Shown: positions 9,799-18,268 of the stretch, in pieces | Position numbering within the stretch: position 1 is the stretch's first letter | How the letters are laid out: each line of letters opens with the position of its first letter | Assembly: GCA_003513005.1 (NCBI GenBank) | Contig: DOTD01000069.1 | Span: 71,889-106,207, forward strand | Source of the DNA: Desulfotomaculum sp. | GTDB taxonomy: Bacteria > Bacillota > Desulfotomaculia > Desulfotomaculales > Nap2-2B | Direction of reading: 5' to 3' | DNA: 34,319 bases | Notes under the pieces: model-generated | Databases searched by the model: none | The model's input: only the letters and a program-made list of their open reading frames with translations | Told to the model about the DNA's origin: nothing | Program-made: the position numbers and the translations under genes

Positions 9799-10872
9799 AT
9801 GTCCATCAAACAAATTTTAAAAGACTCTCACAGTCCCTGGATGGATGGGCAGGGACGGGAATCAGATATAATAATCAGCAGCCGTATCCGGATTGCCAGG
9901 AATCTGGCCAAACTGCCTTTCCCTCATTTGTTGTCTTTTGAACAGGCTGATCAGGTCATCTCTTCAGTTGAAGATGCCCTCAGGAAAAATATACCGCTTG
10001 ATAAAACGGGTAATTTTGAATTAACCAGGATGACGGATTTGCCGCCTGTGGAAAGGCAAGTATTAGTTGAAAAGCATCTCATCAGCCCTGATCTGCTTGA
10101 CGATTTTCAAAAAAAGGCTGTTGCCGTCAGGGAAGATGAAATTCTAAGCGTGATGATCAATGAAGAAGACCATTTAAGGCTGCAGTGCCTAATGGCCGGA
10201 CTTAACTTAAATGAAGCGTGGAATTTGATTAACCTGCTCGATAATGAATTGGAGGCAGGTCTGGATTACAGTTTTGACGAACACCTGGGTTATCTGACCG
10301 CCTGTCCGACCAATGTGGGTACGGGTATAAGGGCCTCAGTTATGCTGCACCTTCCTGGGCTGGTGAAGATCAATCAGATTAAAAGTGTTCTATTTACTAT
10401 TAATAAACTTGGTTTGGCGGTCCGAGGCTTGTATGGGGAAGGTACGGAGGCTTCAGGCAACCTTTTTCAGTTTTCAAATCAAATAACACTTGGTCAGACA
10501 GAAGAAGATATCATAACAAACCTAATTTCTGTCGCCAGGCAGCTGCTTAATCAGGAAAGAGCAGCCAGAGAGGCTTTGTTCAAACAGTATCGCGAGCAGA
10601 TGGAGGACCGCGCCGGAAGGGCTTACGGATTACTGAAACATGCCAATCTGATGTCTTCTGACGAAGTAATGCAGTTATTATCCGACTTTAGGCTGGGTAT
10701 TGATTTTGGTTTTATTAAGAACATCCCGGCCAATCTGGTCAGTGAGCTTATTGTATTGACTAAACCGGCCTTTCTGATTAAAAAAGCCGGCAAGGATCTA
10801 ACTCCCTTTGAGTGTGATCTGTACCGTATGAAAATGATCAGGGAAAAGCTTGCTGAAGTAGAGCAGGCATAA
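9799..10872 (+). CDS. mcsB: McsB, protein arginine kinase
   Basis: McsB phosphorylates arginines on CtsR and misfolded proteins, marking them for ClpCP. At 357 residues it has the usual length. The ATP:guanido phosphotransferase fold is marked by the nucleotide-binding SSRIRIARNL near 27, CPTNVGTGIRASVMLHLP near 168, and RGLYGEGTEASGNLFQFSNQ near 209. The C-terminal region (AGRAYGLLKHANLMSSDEVM near 274) matches the dimer/pArg-sensing part of the family. It starts 5 bp after mcsA with GGAG at 9787-9790, consistent with translational coupling. Confidence 0.97.
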   Translation: MSIKQILKDSHSPWMDGQGRESDIIISSRIRIARNLAKLPFPHLLSFEQADQVISSVEDALRKNIPLDKTGNFELTRMTDLPPVERQVLVEKHLISPDLLDDFQKKAVAVREDEILSVMINEEDHLRLQCLMAGLNLNEAWNLINLLDNELEAGLDYSFDEHLGYLTACPTNVGTGIRASVMLHLPGLVKINQIKSVLFTINKLGLAVRGLYGEGTEASGNLFQFSNQITLGQTEEDIITNLISVARQLLNQERAAREALFKQYREQMEDRAGRAYGLLKHANLMSSDEVMQLLSDFRLGIDFGFIKNIPANLVSELIVLTKPAFLIKKAGKDLTPFECDLYRMKMIREKLAEVEQA

Positions 10873-10893
10873 GAATTGTAAGGGGGAATGAAA

Positions 10894-13329
10894 ATGTTTG
10901 CCCGTTTTACACAACGTGCTCAAAAAGTATTATATTTAGCTCAAGAAGAAGCTAAAAGGCTTAATTATCCTTTTGTCGGCACTGAACATCTGTTATTGGG
11001 ATTAATCGGGGAAGGTGAAGGTGTCGCCGCCCGTACTCTGGCCTCTTTAGGAATTGAGGCGGACAGGGTAAGAACAATGGTTGAGGAAATGGTTGAAAAA
11101 GTCGTTCAGGGTCCTGCTTCAAACGAGATGACACTAACGCCCCGGGCCAAACGGGTATTGGAACTGGCGGTAGATGAAGCCCGCAGGATGGGACATAATT
11201 ACGTGGGAACCGAACACCTTCTCCTGGGGCTGATCCGTGAAGGTGAAGGCGTTGCAGCGCAAGTTCTCAACTCTTTCGGGACCGACCAGGAAAAGGTCAG
11301 ACAAACCATCTTTCAGATGTTGGGGAACAGTCCTGCGCAGGGGCAGCCGCAAACAAGAAAAGGCGGGGCTTCCAACACCCCCACCCTTGACCGTTACAGC
11401 AGGGATTTGACCGCTCTTGCCCAGGAAGATAAGCTTGATCCCGTAGTGGGCCGCGAAAAGGAGATTGAACGGGTAGTTCAAATTTTAAGCAGGCGTACAA
11501 AAAATAATCCTGTGCTGATTGGTGAGCCCGGGGTGGGCAAGACTGCCATAGCCGAGGGTTTGGCGCAGCGCATAGTTAGCGGCAATGTCCAGGAGATCCT
11601 GCTGAACAAACGGGTGGTAACCTTGGACCTGCCCTCTATGGTTGCCGGCACAAAATACCGCGGTGAATTTGAGGAGCGCATTAAAAAGGCTGTTGAAGAA
11701 ATAATCAAAGCCGGCAACATTATTGTCTTTATCGACGAACTGCACACGCTTATCGGCGCCGGAGCGGCGGAAGGCGCAATTGACGCCGCGAACATTTTAA
11801 AACCTGCGCTGGCCAGGGGTGAGCTGCAGTGTATTGGCGCAACCACCCTTGACGAATATCGGAAACATATCGAAAGAGATCCTGCTTTGGAACGCAGATT
11901 CCAGCAGATAAAAGTAAGCGAGCCGACTGTTGATGAGACAATAGAAATTTTGAAGGGATTAAGGGATAAATACGAGGCCCATCACCGGGTGCGCATTACA
12001 GATGACGCCCTGAACGCAGCGGCGCGCCTGTCTGACCGGTACATTACCGATCGTTTTCTGCCTGACAAAGCTATCGACCTTATTGACGAAGCCAGCTCAA
12101 GGGTGAGACTTCAGGCCTTTACTGCTCCTCCGGGAATCAAGGAGATGGAAAAACGTCTTGAAGAAACAAGCAAAGAAAAAGAAGCGGCCATAAATAACCA
12201 GGAATATGAAAAAGCCGCCCAACTCCGGGATCAGGAACAGCAGACCAAAAAGGATCTGGAGGTAATGAAGGAGGCCTGGAAGACACAAAAGCGCGGCGAG
12301 GAACTGGTAGTCGGAGAAGAAGATATTTCTCAAATTGTGAGCAGTTGGACAGGGGTTCCGGTAAAAAAACTTGCCCAGGAAGAATCAGAAAGGCTGCTTA
12401 ATCTGGAGGAACTGCTTCATAAAAGGGTTATTGGCCAGGAGGAAGCGGTCCATGCCGTTTCCAGGGCTATCCGCCGGGCCAGGGCTGGTTTAAAGGATCC
12501 AAAACGGCCAATTGGCTCATTCATCTTTCTCGGTCCTACGGGTGTTGGTAAGACTGAACTTGCCAGGGCTTTGGCGGAGGCGCTTTTTGGTGACGAAGAT
12601 CTCCTTGTCCGCCTGGACATGAGTGAATATATGGAAAGGTTTGCAGTATCAAGGCTGATTGGAGCGCCTCCCGGTTACGTGGGATATGACGAAGGCGGGC
12701 AGCTTACTGAATCTGTGCGGCGAAAACCATATTCGGTTTTACTGCTTGATGAAATTGAAAAAGCCCATCCGGATGTTTTTAATATTCTGCTTCAGGTGCT
12801 TGAGGACGGCCGCTTGACCGATTCCAAAGGGCGTGTTGTCGACTTTAGAAATACGGTAATCATTATGACTTCAAATGTCGGTGTACAGACGCTCCGTCGC
12901 GAGGGGACGCTGGGTTTCCATACTGCGGATGACCAGCAGGCCGGTTACGAAAGAATGAAAGGCAAAATTACAGATGAGTTAAAACGGACCTTCCGGCCTG
13001 AATTTTTAAACAGAGTCGATGAGCTTATCGTGTTTCACTCCCTCAGCTCTGAACACATTAAAGAGATTGTCGGCCTGATGATTGAAGATGTTGCCAAACG
13101 CATGAAGGAAAACGAGGTTGAAATTAGTCTCACCGAAGCCGCTAAAGACTGGCTGGCCAGGGAAGGCTTTGATGAGGCATACGGCGCAAGGCCGCTGCGG
13201 AGGGCCATCCAGCGTCAGGTTGAGGACAGTCTGTCTGAAGAGCTGCTGCGCGGTACTTTTACACGCGGTGACAAGGTGGTCATAGATGTAAAGGATGAAA
13301 AGATAGTGGTTTTGCCGTTAAGATCATAA
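10894..13329 (+). CDS. clpC: ClpC, AAA+ unfoldase of the Clp protease
   Basis: ClpC is an ATP-driven unfoldase that recognises arginine-phosphorylated or adaptor-bound substrates and feeds ClpP. At 811 residues it has two N-terminal Clp-N repeats (~4-145: FVGTEHLLLGLIGEGEGVA and YVGTEHLLLGLIREGEGVA). AAA1 carries Walker A GEPGVGKTA near 209 and Walker B IIVFIDELHT. The middle region holds a UVR-type coiled coil (~415-455), and AAA2 carries Walker A GPTGVGKTE near 546 and LLDEIEKAHPDVFN. The start is ATG 10894, 8 nt from GGGGG; the in-frame ATG at 10888 is too close to that site. No terminator is evident before radA. Confidence 0.97.
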   Translation: MFARFTQRAQKVLYLAQEEAKRLNYPFVGTEHLLLGLIGEGEGVAARTLASLGIEADRVRTMVEEMVEKVVQGPASNEMTLTPRAKRVLELAVDEARRMGHNYVGTEHLLLGLIREGEGVAAQVLNSFGTDQEKVRQTIFQMLGNSPAQGQPQTRKGGASNTPTLDRYSRDLTALAQEDKLDPVVGREKEIERVVQILSRRTKNNPVLIGEPGVGKTAIAEGLAQRIVSGNVQEILLNKRVVTLDLPSMVAGTKYRGEFEERIKKAVEEIIKAGNIIVFIDELHTLIGAGAAEGAIDAANILKPALARGELQCIGATTLDEYRKHIERDPALERRFQQIKVSEPTVDETIEILKGLRDKYEAHHRVRITDDALNAAARLSDRYITDRFLPDKAIDLIDEASSRVRLQAFTAPPGIKEMEKRLEETSKEKEAAINNQEYEKAAQLRDQEQQTKKDLEVMKEAWKTQKRGEELVVGEEDISQIVSSWTGVPVKKLAQEESERLLNLEELLHKRVIGQEEAVHAVSRAIRRARAGLKDPKRPIGSFIFLGPTGVGKTELARALAEALFGDEDLLVRLDMSEYMERFAVSRLIGAPPGYVGYDEGGQLTESVRRKPYSVLLLDEIEKAHPDVFNILLQVLEDGRLTDSKGRVVDFRNTVIIMTSNVGVQTLRREGTLGFHTADDQQAGYERMKGKITDELKRTFRPEFLNRVDELIVFHSLSSEHIKEIVGLMIEDVAKRMKENEVEISLTEAAKDWLAREGFDEAYGARPLRRAIQRQVEDSLSEELLRGTFTRGDKVVIDVKDEKIVVLPLRS

Positions 13330-13451
13330 GTAGTTAAAAATATTCTTAATTTGTATAATTTGTATTAACTGCTGCGATAAATTCTGGATGAATCAGTAAA
13401 ATTAAGTTACAATAAAAATATTATAAATGTTTTTATCTGGAGAGCCCGTGA

Positions 13452-14804
13452 ATGGCCGTTAAAACTACTTTTTATTGCCGGGAGTGCGGATACCAGTCAC
13501 ACAGGTGGCTGGGCCGCTGTCCTGGCTGCAGTTCCTGGAACACCTTTTTAGAGGAACCGGGTCCGGCGGCAGCCAATCCGGCTGTTCTGCCGGGCGCTTT
13601 GCCGGTGATTATATCCGAAATTCAGACGGAAGCGGAAGAAAGGTTTTCGTCCGGCATAGAAGAGCTTGACAGAGTGCTGGGAGGCGGAATCGTCAATGCT
13701 TCGGTTGTTTTACTGGGTGGGGACCCGGGCATCGGTAAATCCACTTTGCTTCTTCAGGCTGCCGAACGGGTAAGCAATAGCGGACGGCGAGTGCTCTATG
13801 CATCGGGTGAAGAATCGGTCCAGCAGATACAGATGCGTGCGCAGCGTCTGAAGGAGACCGGACGTGAACTGTACCTGGTTTTTGAAACAGACTTAAACAG
13901 GCTTGAACAGCATATCATCGACCTTGCGCCCGCCCTGGTTGTAGTTGATTCAATTCAAACCGTTTTTAAAAGTGAAATCAGCTCGGCGCCAGGCAGTGTC
14001 GGCCAGGTGCGCGAGTGTACGATGCAGTTGATGAGGCTTGCCAAAGATAAGGGTATAAGTATTTTTATAGTCGGTCATGTAACAAAAGAAGGTGTTCTCG
14101 CAGGCCCGAGGCTCCTGGAGCACATAGTTGACACTGTGCTTTACTTTGAAGGGGAAAGGCACCAGTTCTACCGTATCTTAAGGGCATGTAAAAACAGGTT
14201 TGGTTCGACAAATGAAATTGGTGTTTTTGAAATGTGCGGGGACGGTTTAACTGAGGTTAATAACCCGTCGGCATTTTTTATGATGAACTATCACAAAGCT
14301 CCCCTGCCGGGAACAGTTGTTGTCCCGGTGCTGGAAGGAACAAGGCCGCTGCTTGTTGAGATCCAGGCCCTTGTTTCGCCGGCTGCTTTTGGGTCGCCGC
14401 GCAGGATGACAGCGGGAGTTGATTACAACCGGGTGGTTTTACTGGCGGCGGTTCTCGAAAAAAGGGCTGGGCTGCCTTTAGCCGGATATGATATTTATGT
14501 AAAAGCAGTTGGCGGAGTTCATCTTGATGAGCCTGCTGTGGATTTGGGTATTGCTCTGGCGATAGCTTCAAGTTATCGTGATCGGGCGGTTGATCCTTCT
14601 CTGGTGTCTATTGGAGAAGTGGCATTAACAGGTGAAATAAGGCCTGTCAGCGGGATTTCCAAAAGAATTAATGAAGCAGTGAAATTAGGCTTTACAAAGT
14701 GTCTGGCGCCGTTAAACAACGCATCTTTAATAAACGAGCCAGGTATGCTTGTACTAGGTATTGAAACCATGTCTGAAGCTATGGAAACGGCCTTGGGGGT
14801 GTAG
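13452..14804 (+). CDS. radA: RadA (Sms), DNA repair / branch-migration ATPase
   Basis: This 450-residue RecA-like protein processes recombination intermediates. The N-terminal zinc finger uses Cys9, Cys12, Cys23 and Cys26. Walker A GDPGIGKST (90-98) is followed by the family signature KNRFG near 247. The C-terminal Lon-protease-like domain (~285-450) contains VGGVHLDEPAVDLGIALA near 355 and lacks the Lon catalytic Ser-Lys dyad, as in other RadA. It follows clpC after 122 bp, in which a TATAAT at 13354-13359 is the only promoter-like element I see, and it precedes disA by 5 bp, so radA-disA are co-transcribed. Confidence 0.96.
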   Translation: MAVKTTFYCRECGYQSHRWLGRCPGCSSWNTFLEEPGPAAANPAVLPGALPVIISEIQTEAEERFSSGIEELDRVLGGGIVNASVVLLGGDPGIGKSTLLLQAAERVSNSGRRVLYASGEESVQQIQMRAQRLKETGRELYLVFETDLNRLEQHIIDLAPALVVVDSIQTVFKSEISSAPGSVGQVRECTMQLMRLAKDKGISIFIVGHVTKEGVLAGPRLLEHIVDTVLYFEGERHQFYRILRACKNRFGSTNEIGVFEMCGDGLTEVNNPSAFFMMNYHKAPLPGTVVVPVLEGTRPLLVEIQALVSPAAFGSPRRMTAGVDYNRVVLLAAVLEKRAGLPLAGYDIYVKAVGGVHLDEPAVDLGIALAIASSYRDRAVDPSLVSIGEVALTGEIRPVSGISKRINEAVKLGFTKCLAPLNNASLINEPGMLVLGIETMSEAMETALGV

Positions 14805-14809
14805 TTTAG

Positions 14810-15886
14810 ATGAGAGAAGACAGGTCCGAAGAAAAGCTTTTAAAGATGCTGAGAACTGTAGCGCCGGGAACATCTTTAAGGGAAGGTTTGGATAATATTT
14901 TAAAAGCCAATACCGGAGGCCTGATCATTCTGGGTGACGGCCAGGAGATTATGGATATTTCAGAGGGCGGTTTTGCGGTTAATGCTGACTTTAGCCCCGC
15001 AAGCCTGTACGAACTGGCAAAAATGGACGGGGCTATAATCTTAAGCTCGGACGCCAAGAGAATTCTGGCGGCAAATACGCAGCTGATTCCAAATTTAAGT
15101 ATTCCATCCACTGAAACCGGAATCAGGCACCGGACAGCCGAACGTGTTGCCAGGCAAACAAGCGCAATGGTTATCTCCATATCGCAGCGGCGAAACGTAG
15201 TTACCATTTATAAAGGGAATCTGAAATACGTTTTACGTGATCTGGGTGTAATTCTTACCAAGGCGAACCAGGCTCTTCAAACACTTGAAAAATACCGTAT
15301 TGTGCTTGATAAGATTGTCAATGAGCTGGGCATTCTGGAGTTTGAAGATTCTGTTGCGCTTATTGATGTGGCAAGGTATATTCAGCGTGTTGACATGGTA
15401 TTGCGTGTAGTAGGTGAAATTGAAAAGTATGTCAGTGAACTTGGCGCCGAAGGCCGTCTGATTACCATGCAAATGGAAGAACTGGTCAGCAACGTCGAGC
15501 CGGAAAGCCTGCTGATCATTCAGGACTACGCTGCTGCCGTAGGGGATAAAACACCGGCTCAGATTATGGATATAATTAACAGTTGGCCGGCGGAGGACCT
15601 GCTTGATTTTTCACTTATCGCACGCACACTTGGATACCCCGGAAACGTGGGTGTTCTGGATCAAATAGTTTCCCCGCGCGGATACCGTATTTTAAGCAAA
15701 ATCCCCCGGCTGCCCTTGCCGGTTATAGAAAACCTGGTCAGGGAATTCGGGGTTTTAAAAAATATCCTCAATGCTACAATTCAAGAATTGGATGAAGTAG
15801 AAGGAATAGGTGAAGCACGCGCCCGTTCAATAAAGGAAGGCCTGGCCCGTTACCGCAAACAGCTTTTCCAGGAAAGGCATTTTTAA
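14810..15886 (+). CDS. disA: DisA, DNA-integrity-scanning diadenylate cyclase
   Basis: DisA makes c-di-AMP from two ATP and is inhibited when it meets branched DNA, linking genome integrity to sporulation and envelope control. At 358 residues the length is usual. The DAC domain shows DGA (73-75) and RHRTA (106-110), the two catalytic motifs. A helical linker (~145-280) and a C-terminal helix-hairpin-helix domain (ELDEVEGIGEARARSIKEGL, ~322-345) bind DNA. The start is ATG 14810, 5 bp after radA. The family forms octamers and is held in check by RadA in Bacillus, which suits the gene pairing. Confidence 0.97.
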   Translation: MREDRSEEKLLKMLRTVAPGTSLREGLDNILKANTGGLIILGDGQEIMDISEGGFAVNADFSPASLYELAKMDGAIILSSDAKRILAANTQLIPNLSIPSTETGIRHRTAERVARQTSAMVISISQRRNVVTIYKGNLKYVLRDLGVILTKANQALQTLEKYRIVLDKIVNELGILEFEDSVALIDVARYIQRVDMVLRVVGEIEKYVSELGAEGRLITMQMEELVSNVEPESLLIIQDYAAAVGDKTPAQIMDIINSWPAEDLLDFSLIARTLGYPGNVGVLDQIVSPRGYRILSKIPRLPLPVIENLVREFGVLKNILNATIQELDEVEGIGEARARSIKEGLARYRKQLFQERHF

Positions 15887-15887
15887 T

Positions 15888-16286
15888 TTAAGCCAGGTTG
15901 AAAATACCGAGGATTTTAAGCTGCTTCTGTTCCTTAACTAAAACATCGTGCAGGTCCAGTTCGAGCAGTTCACATAATGCAGCTAAATAAAAAAGGGACC
16001 GTCCAACAGCTGTTTCAACTGTTTCTTTGCAGTCCTCACACATTTCTCCTATAAGATGGGATTCCAAAATATTTTTTAAATCAGCCAGCAGAACGTCCGA
16101 GGGGATTTCCTTTTTGCCGGCCTGAATCTTAAGGCAACCGCAACCGGTTACTGCTTTTGTGACAGCCCTGGTTAGTCTTGCGTTTGCTTCCTGAATCTGG
16201 GAAAGAACGTCAAGAACACTTCTATTGCAGATCAGCACCTCTGAAACCGTATTCTGAAATTCGCTGTAAATTAAGTTTTTTACCAT
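15888..16286 (-). CDS. Conserved clostridial-type protein of unknown function, Cys-containing
   Basis: This 132-residue, mostly helical, soluble protein has six cysteines: Cys20, a CGC pair (49, 51), CEDC (83, 86) and Cys105. The CGC and CEDC pairs could bind zinc or an iron-sulfur cluster. The C-terminal pattern RSLFYLAALCELLELDLHDVLVKE recalls the last helices of MazG-like NTP pyrophosphatases, but I do not see the EExxE metal motif, so no activity is assigned. It looks like a family common in anaerobic Firmicutes, though I cannot name it. The start is ATG 16286, with AAGGGG 9 nt upstream. It converges with disA (1 bp between stops) and is divergent from carD. Confidence 0.75.
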   Translation of the reverse strand: MVKNLIYSEFQNTVSEVLICNRSVLDVLSQIQEANARLTRAVTKAVTGCGCLKIQAGKKEIPSDVLLADLKNILESHLIGEMCEDCKETVETAVGRSLFYLAALCELLELDLHDVLVKEQKQLKILGIFNLA

Positions 16287-16399
16287 AACGGTTTCGCCCC
16301 TTGCTGTTTTTTTTAAGTATAGCTTGGATCGAAAGTTCTGTCAAATGTTTAAATATTTTAAATTTAAAATCAGGAGCGATCCCCTGGACGGAATGCGTT

Positions 16400-16425
16400 A
16401 ACCTTTGTCTTATTTGACAAAGGTT
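16400..16425. promoter_or_regulatory. Palindromic operator over the carD -35 box
   Basis: AACCTTTGTC (16400-16409) and GACAAAGGTT (16416-16425) are perfect inverted 10-bp arms around TTATTT. The right arm contains most of the -35 hexamer TTGACA (16414-16419). A dimeric repressor bound here would mask the -35. It does not fit the CtsR heptad spacing, and the regulator is unknown. Confidence 0.6.
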
Positions 16426-16442
16426 GCAACGTGTGTTATTAT
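16414..16442 (+). promoter_or_regulatory. Strong SigA-type promoter of carD
   Basis: Consensus -35 TTGACA (16414-16419), a 17-bp spacer and -10 TATTAT (16437-16442), with TG at 16434-16435 making an extended -10. The predicted start is near 16449, giving a ~65-nt leader that contains a run of ten C (16467-16476). Confidence 0.8.
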
Positions 16443-16466
16443 TTTTATAAAAATAAAGTTAAAATT

Positions 16467-16476
16467 CCCCCCCCCC
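16467..16476 (+). repeat. Homopolymeric C10 tract in the carD leader
   Basis: Ten consecutive C lie between the promoter and the ribosome-binding site of carD. Such runs are prone to slippage. This one is outside the coding sequence, so it would alter leader length or structure, not reading frame. Confidence 0.85.
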
Positions 16477-16513
16477 AAATAGCGAGTTGTTCTCTTGAAA
16501 AGGAGGTTGGCTG

Positions 16514-16990
16514 TTGTTTAAGATTGGTGATAAGGTTGTCTATCCAATGCATGGCGCGGGGGTTATTGAGGCAATTGAGGAAAAAGAAGTCCTGGGAGAG
16601 AGAAATCAATATTATATTCTTCGCCTCCCCGTAGGTGATATGAAGGTAATGGTACCGATTATGACTTCACGGGAAGCAGGTCTGCGGGAGGTTGTCGGCA
16701 AGGATGAAATAAAGAAGGTCTTCTGGATCCTTAAAGGAACCTCTACGGCAATGTCAACAAACTGGAACAGGCGTTACCGCGCTAACCTTGAAAAAATTAA
16801 GAGCGGTGATATTTTTGAGGTGGCTGAAGTTGTTCGTAATTTAATACGGCGGGAAAAAGAAAAAGCCCTTTCTTCCGGCGAAAAAAAGATGCTGGAAAAT
16901 GCACGCCAGATTTTAATAAGTGAACTGGCCCTGGCAATTGAGCTTGAGGAAGAAAAAACCAAGTTTTTAATTGACAGCGCATTAGCCTAG
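16514..16990 (+). CDS. CarD/CdnL-family RNA polymerase-binding regulator
   Basis: This 158-residue protein has the CarD_TRCF/RNAP-interacting Tudor-like domain at the N-terminus (FKIGDKVVYPMHGAGVIEAI, 2-21; YYILRLPVGDMKVMVPI near 39) and an all-helical C-terminal DNA-contacting domain (~70-158). Family members bind the RNA polymerase beta subunit and stabilise the open complex at promoters such as those of rRNA genes. The start is TTG 16514, supported by AAAAGGAGG ending at 16506. It has its own strong promoter with a palindrome over the -35 and is closed by a terminator at 17001, so it is probably a single-gene unit. Confidence 0.93.
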   Translation: MFKIGDKVVYPMHGAGVIEAIEEKEVLGERNQYYILRLPVGDMKVMVPIMTSREAGLREVVGKDEIKKVFWILKGTSTAMSTNWNRRYRANLEKIKSGDIFEVAEVVRNLIRREKEKALSSGEKKMLENARQILISELALAIELEEEKTKFLIDSALA

Positions 16991-17000
16991 AATGATGGTT

Positions 17001-17037
17001 AAAGATGCGTCGGGCAACCGGCGTATCTTTTGTTTTT
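17001..17037 (+). terminator. Rho-independent terminator after carD
   Basis: AAAGATGCGTCGG (17001-17013) pairs with CCGGCGTATCTTT (17018-17030), including G-T pairs, around a GCAA tetraloop, followed by TGTTTTT (17031-17037). It lies 10 bp after the carD stop. Confidence 0.85.
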
Positions 17038-17063
17038 GGTGACAAAGTTCGCCAATTTTTTTA

Positions 17064-17094
17064 TTGGACGTTGAACTGTAAAAAGGCTTATAAT
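17064..17094 (+). promoter_or_regulatory. Possible promoter of the PIN/TRAM-ispD-ispF operon
   Basis: A perfect -10 TATAAT (17089-17094) follows TTGGAC (17064-17069) with a long 19-bp spacer. It lies after the carD terminator and 40 bp before the next start, so a promoter is expected here. The -35 is uncertain. Confidence 0.5.
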
Positions 17095-17134
17095 TAAGGG
17101 ATAAATTATTTTAAAGACAAAGGAGGTGAAAGAG

Positions 17135-18268
17135 ATGATTCTAAGAAGAGTGATTTTTTTTCTTATTGGAGCGTTATTTGCTTTAGCAGGTCTTTATGCT
17201 TCATCGAGGATACTGTGGTTGGGTTTAATTCATTTTCGCACTGACGTACAGCTTCGCTTTTGGATTCTTGCACTGGGAGCATTGATTGGATTGGTAGTGG
17301 GGTTGATTCTGGCGCCATGGATTATGCGCGGTTCTAAGGGGATGGCAATCTTTATAGAGCAGAATCTGCAAAAAACACCGCTTCAGGATCTTATTGCGGG
17401 CGCAGTTGGTTTGATTATCGGACTAATAATTTGTAATTTAATACGTTCAATTCTAATGGTAATGGGAATCATGGGTATAATTGCCTGGATTCTAATAACT
17501 ATTTTCGTCTGTTACCTTGGAATTAGTGTCGCAGTAAAAAGAAGAGAAGAACTGATGGGCATATTTAACAACCTGCCGCGTTTGGGGAAGGAAAAAGGTG
17601 TCAGGAGCGAAAAAAAGGCCGGGAGTCATAAACTCCTTGACACAAGTGTAATTATCGACGGACGCATCGCGGATCTTTGCGAGAGTGGTTTTCTAGAGGG
17701 AACATTACTGGTTCCCGCCTTCGTACTTGAGGAATTAAGGCACATTGCCGATTCTGAAGATGTGCTCAAGCGCAACCGCGGCAGGCGCGGCCTGGACGTT
17801 TTAAACTCGATCAGAAAGAATTCCAGGGTAAGAGTACAGATCTATGATAATAAAAGGAATTTGGAAAGCACGGGTGATGTGGATACAAGGCTGGTTAAAC
17901 TGGGCCAGCATATCGGAGCCAAAATCGTTACCAATGATTATAATCTGAATAAAGTTGCCGAACTTCATGGTGTTGAGGTTTTAAACATAAATGAACTGGC
18001 CAATGCCATCAAGTCAGTTGTATTACCGGGAGAAGAGATGCATGTCCAGGTAATCAAGGATGGCAAAGAATCAGGTCAGGGCGTTGCCTATCTGGATGAC
18101 GGTACAATGATTGTAATCGACGGGGGCAAAAGGTACGTCGGGCAAACTGCCCATGTGCTGGTCACCAGTGTTTTGCAAACAGCAGCAGGACGGATGATTT
18201 TTGCAAAGCTGCGTCAGGATGAAAGTAATACCATGGCCAGGTACGATGAGGTGAATGTTCTTGGATAA
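17135..18268 (+). CDS. Membrane-anchored PIN and TRAM domain protein (YacL-like)
   Basis: The 377-residue protein has four N-terminal transmembrane helices (~4-24, 42-62, 89-107, 109-131 from the chosen start). A cytoplasmic PIN-domain nuclease (~166-275) follows, with the acidic residues of LLDTSVIIDGRI (Asp169, Asp175), a downstream acidic DVDTRL and IVTNDYNLN. A C-terminal TRAM domain (~290-345) may bind RNA. Family members are presumed RNases; the target is unknown. The start is ATG 17135, because AGGAGG (17121-17126) is properly spaced from it and overlaps the GTG at 17126. It overlaps ispD by 14 bp, the same neighbourhood as yacL-ispD in Bacillus. Confidence 0.93.
   Translation: MILRRVIFFLIGALFALAGLYASSRILWLGLIHFRTDVQLRFWILALGALIGLVVGLILAPWIMRGSKGMAIFIEQNLQKTPLQDLIAGAVGLIIGLIICNLIRSILMVMGIMGIIAWILITIFVCYLGISVAVKRREELMGIFNNLPRLGKEKGVRSEKKAGSHKLLDTSVIIDGRIADLCESGFLEGTLLVPAFVLEELRHIADSEDVLKRNRGRRGLDVLNSIRKNSRVRVQIYDNKRNLESTGDVDTRLVKLGQHIGAKIVTNDYNLNKVAELHGVEVLNINELANAIKSVVLPGEEMHVQVIKDGKESGQGVAYLDDGTMIVIDGGKRYVGQTAHVLVTSVLQTAAGRMIFAKLRQDESNTMARYDEVNVLG

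Noticed and set aside
11134..11846. Several minus-strand readings of 67-122 codons
   Set aside because: They are shadows of clpC, and none has a plausible start or family.
16400..16425. CtsR site before carD
   Set aside because: The element is a palindrome with 10-bp arms and does not fit the direct heptad repeat with 3-bp spacing that CtsR needs.
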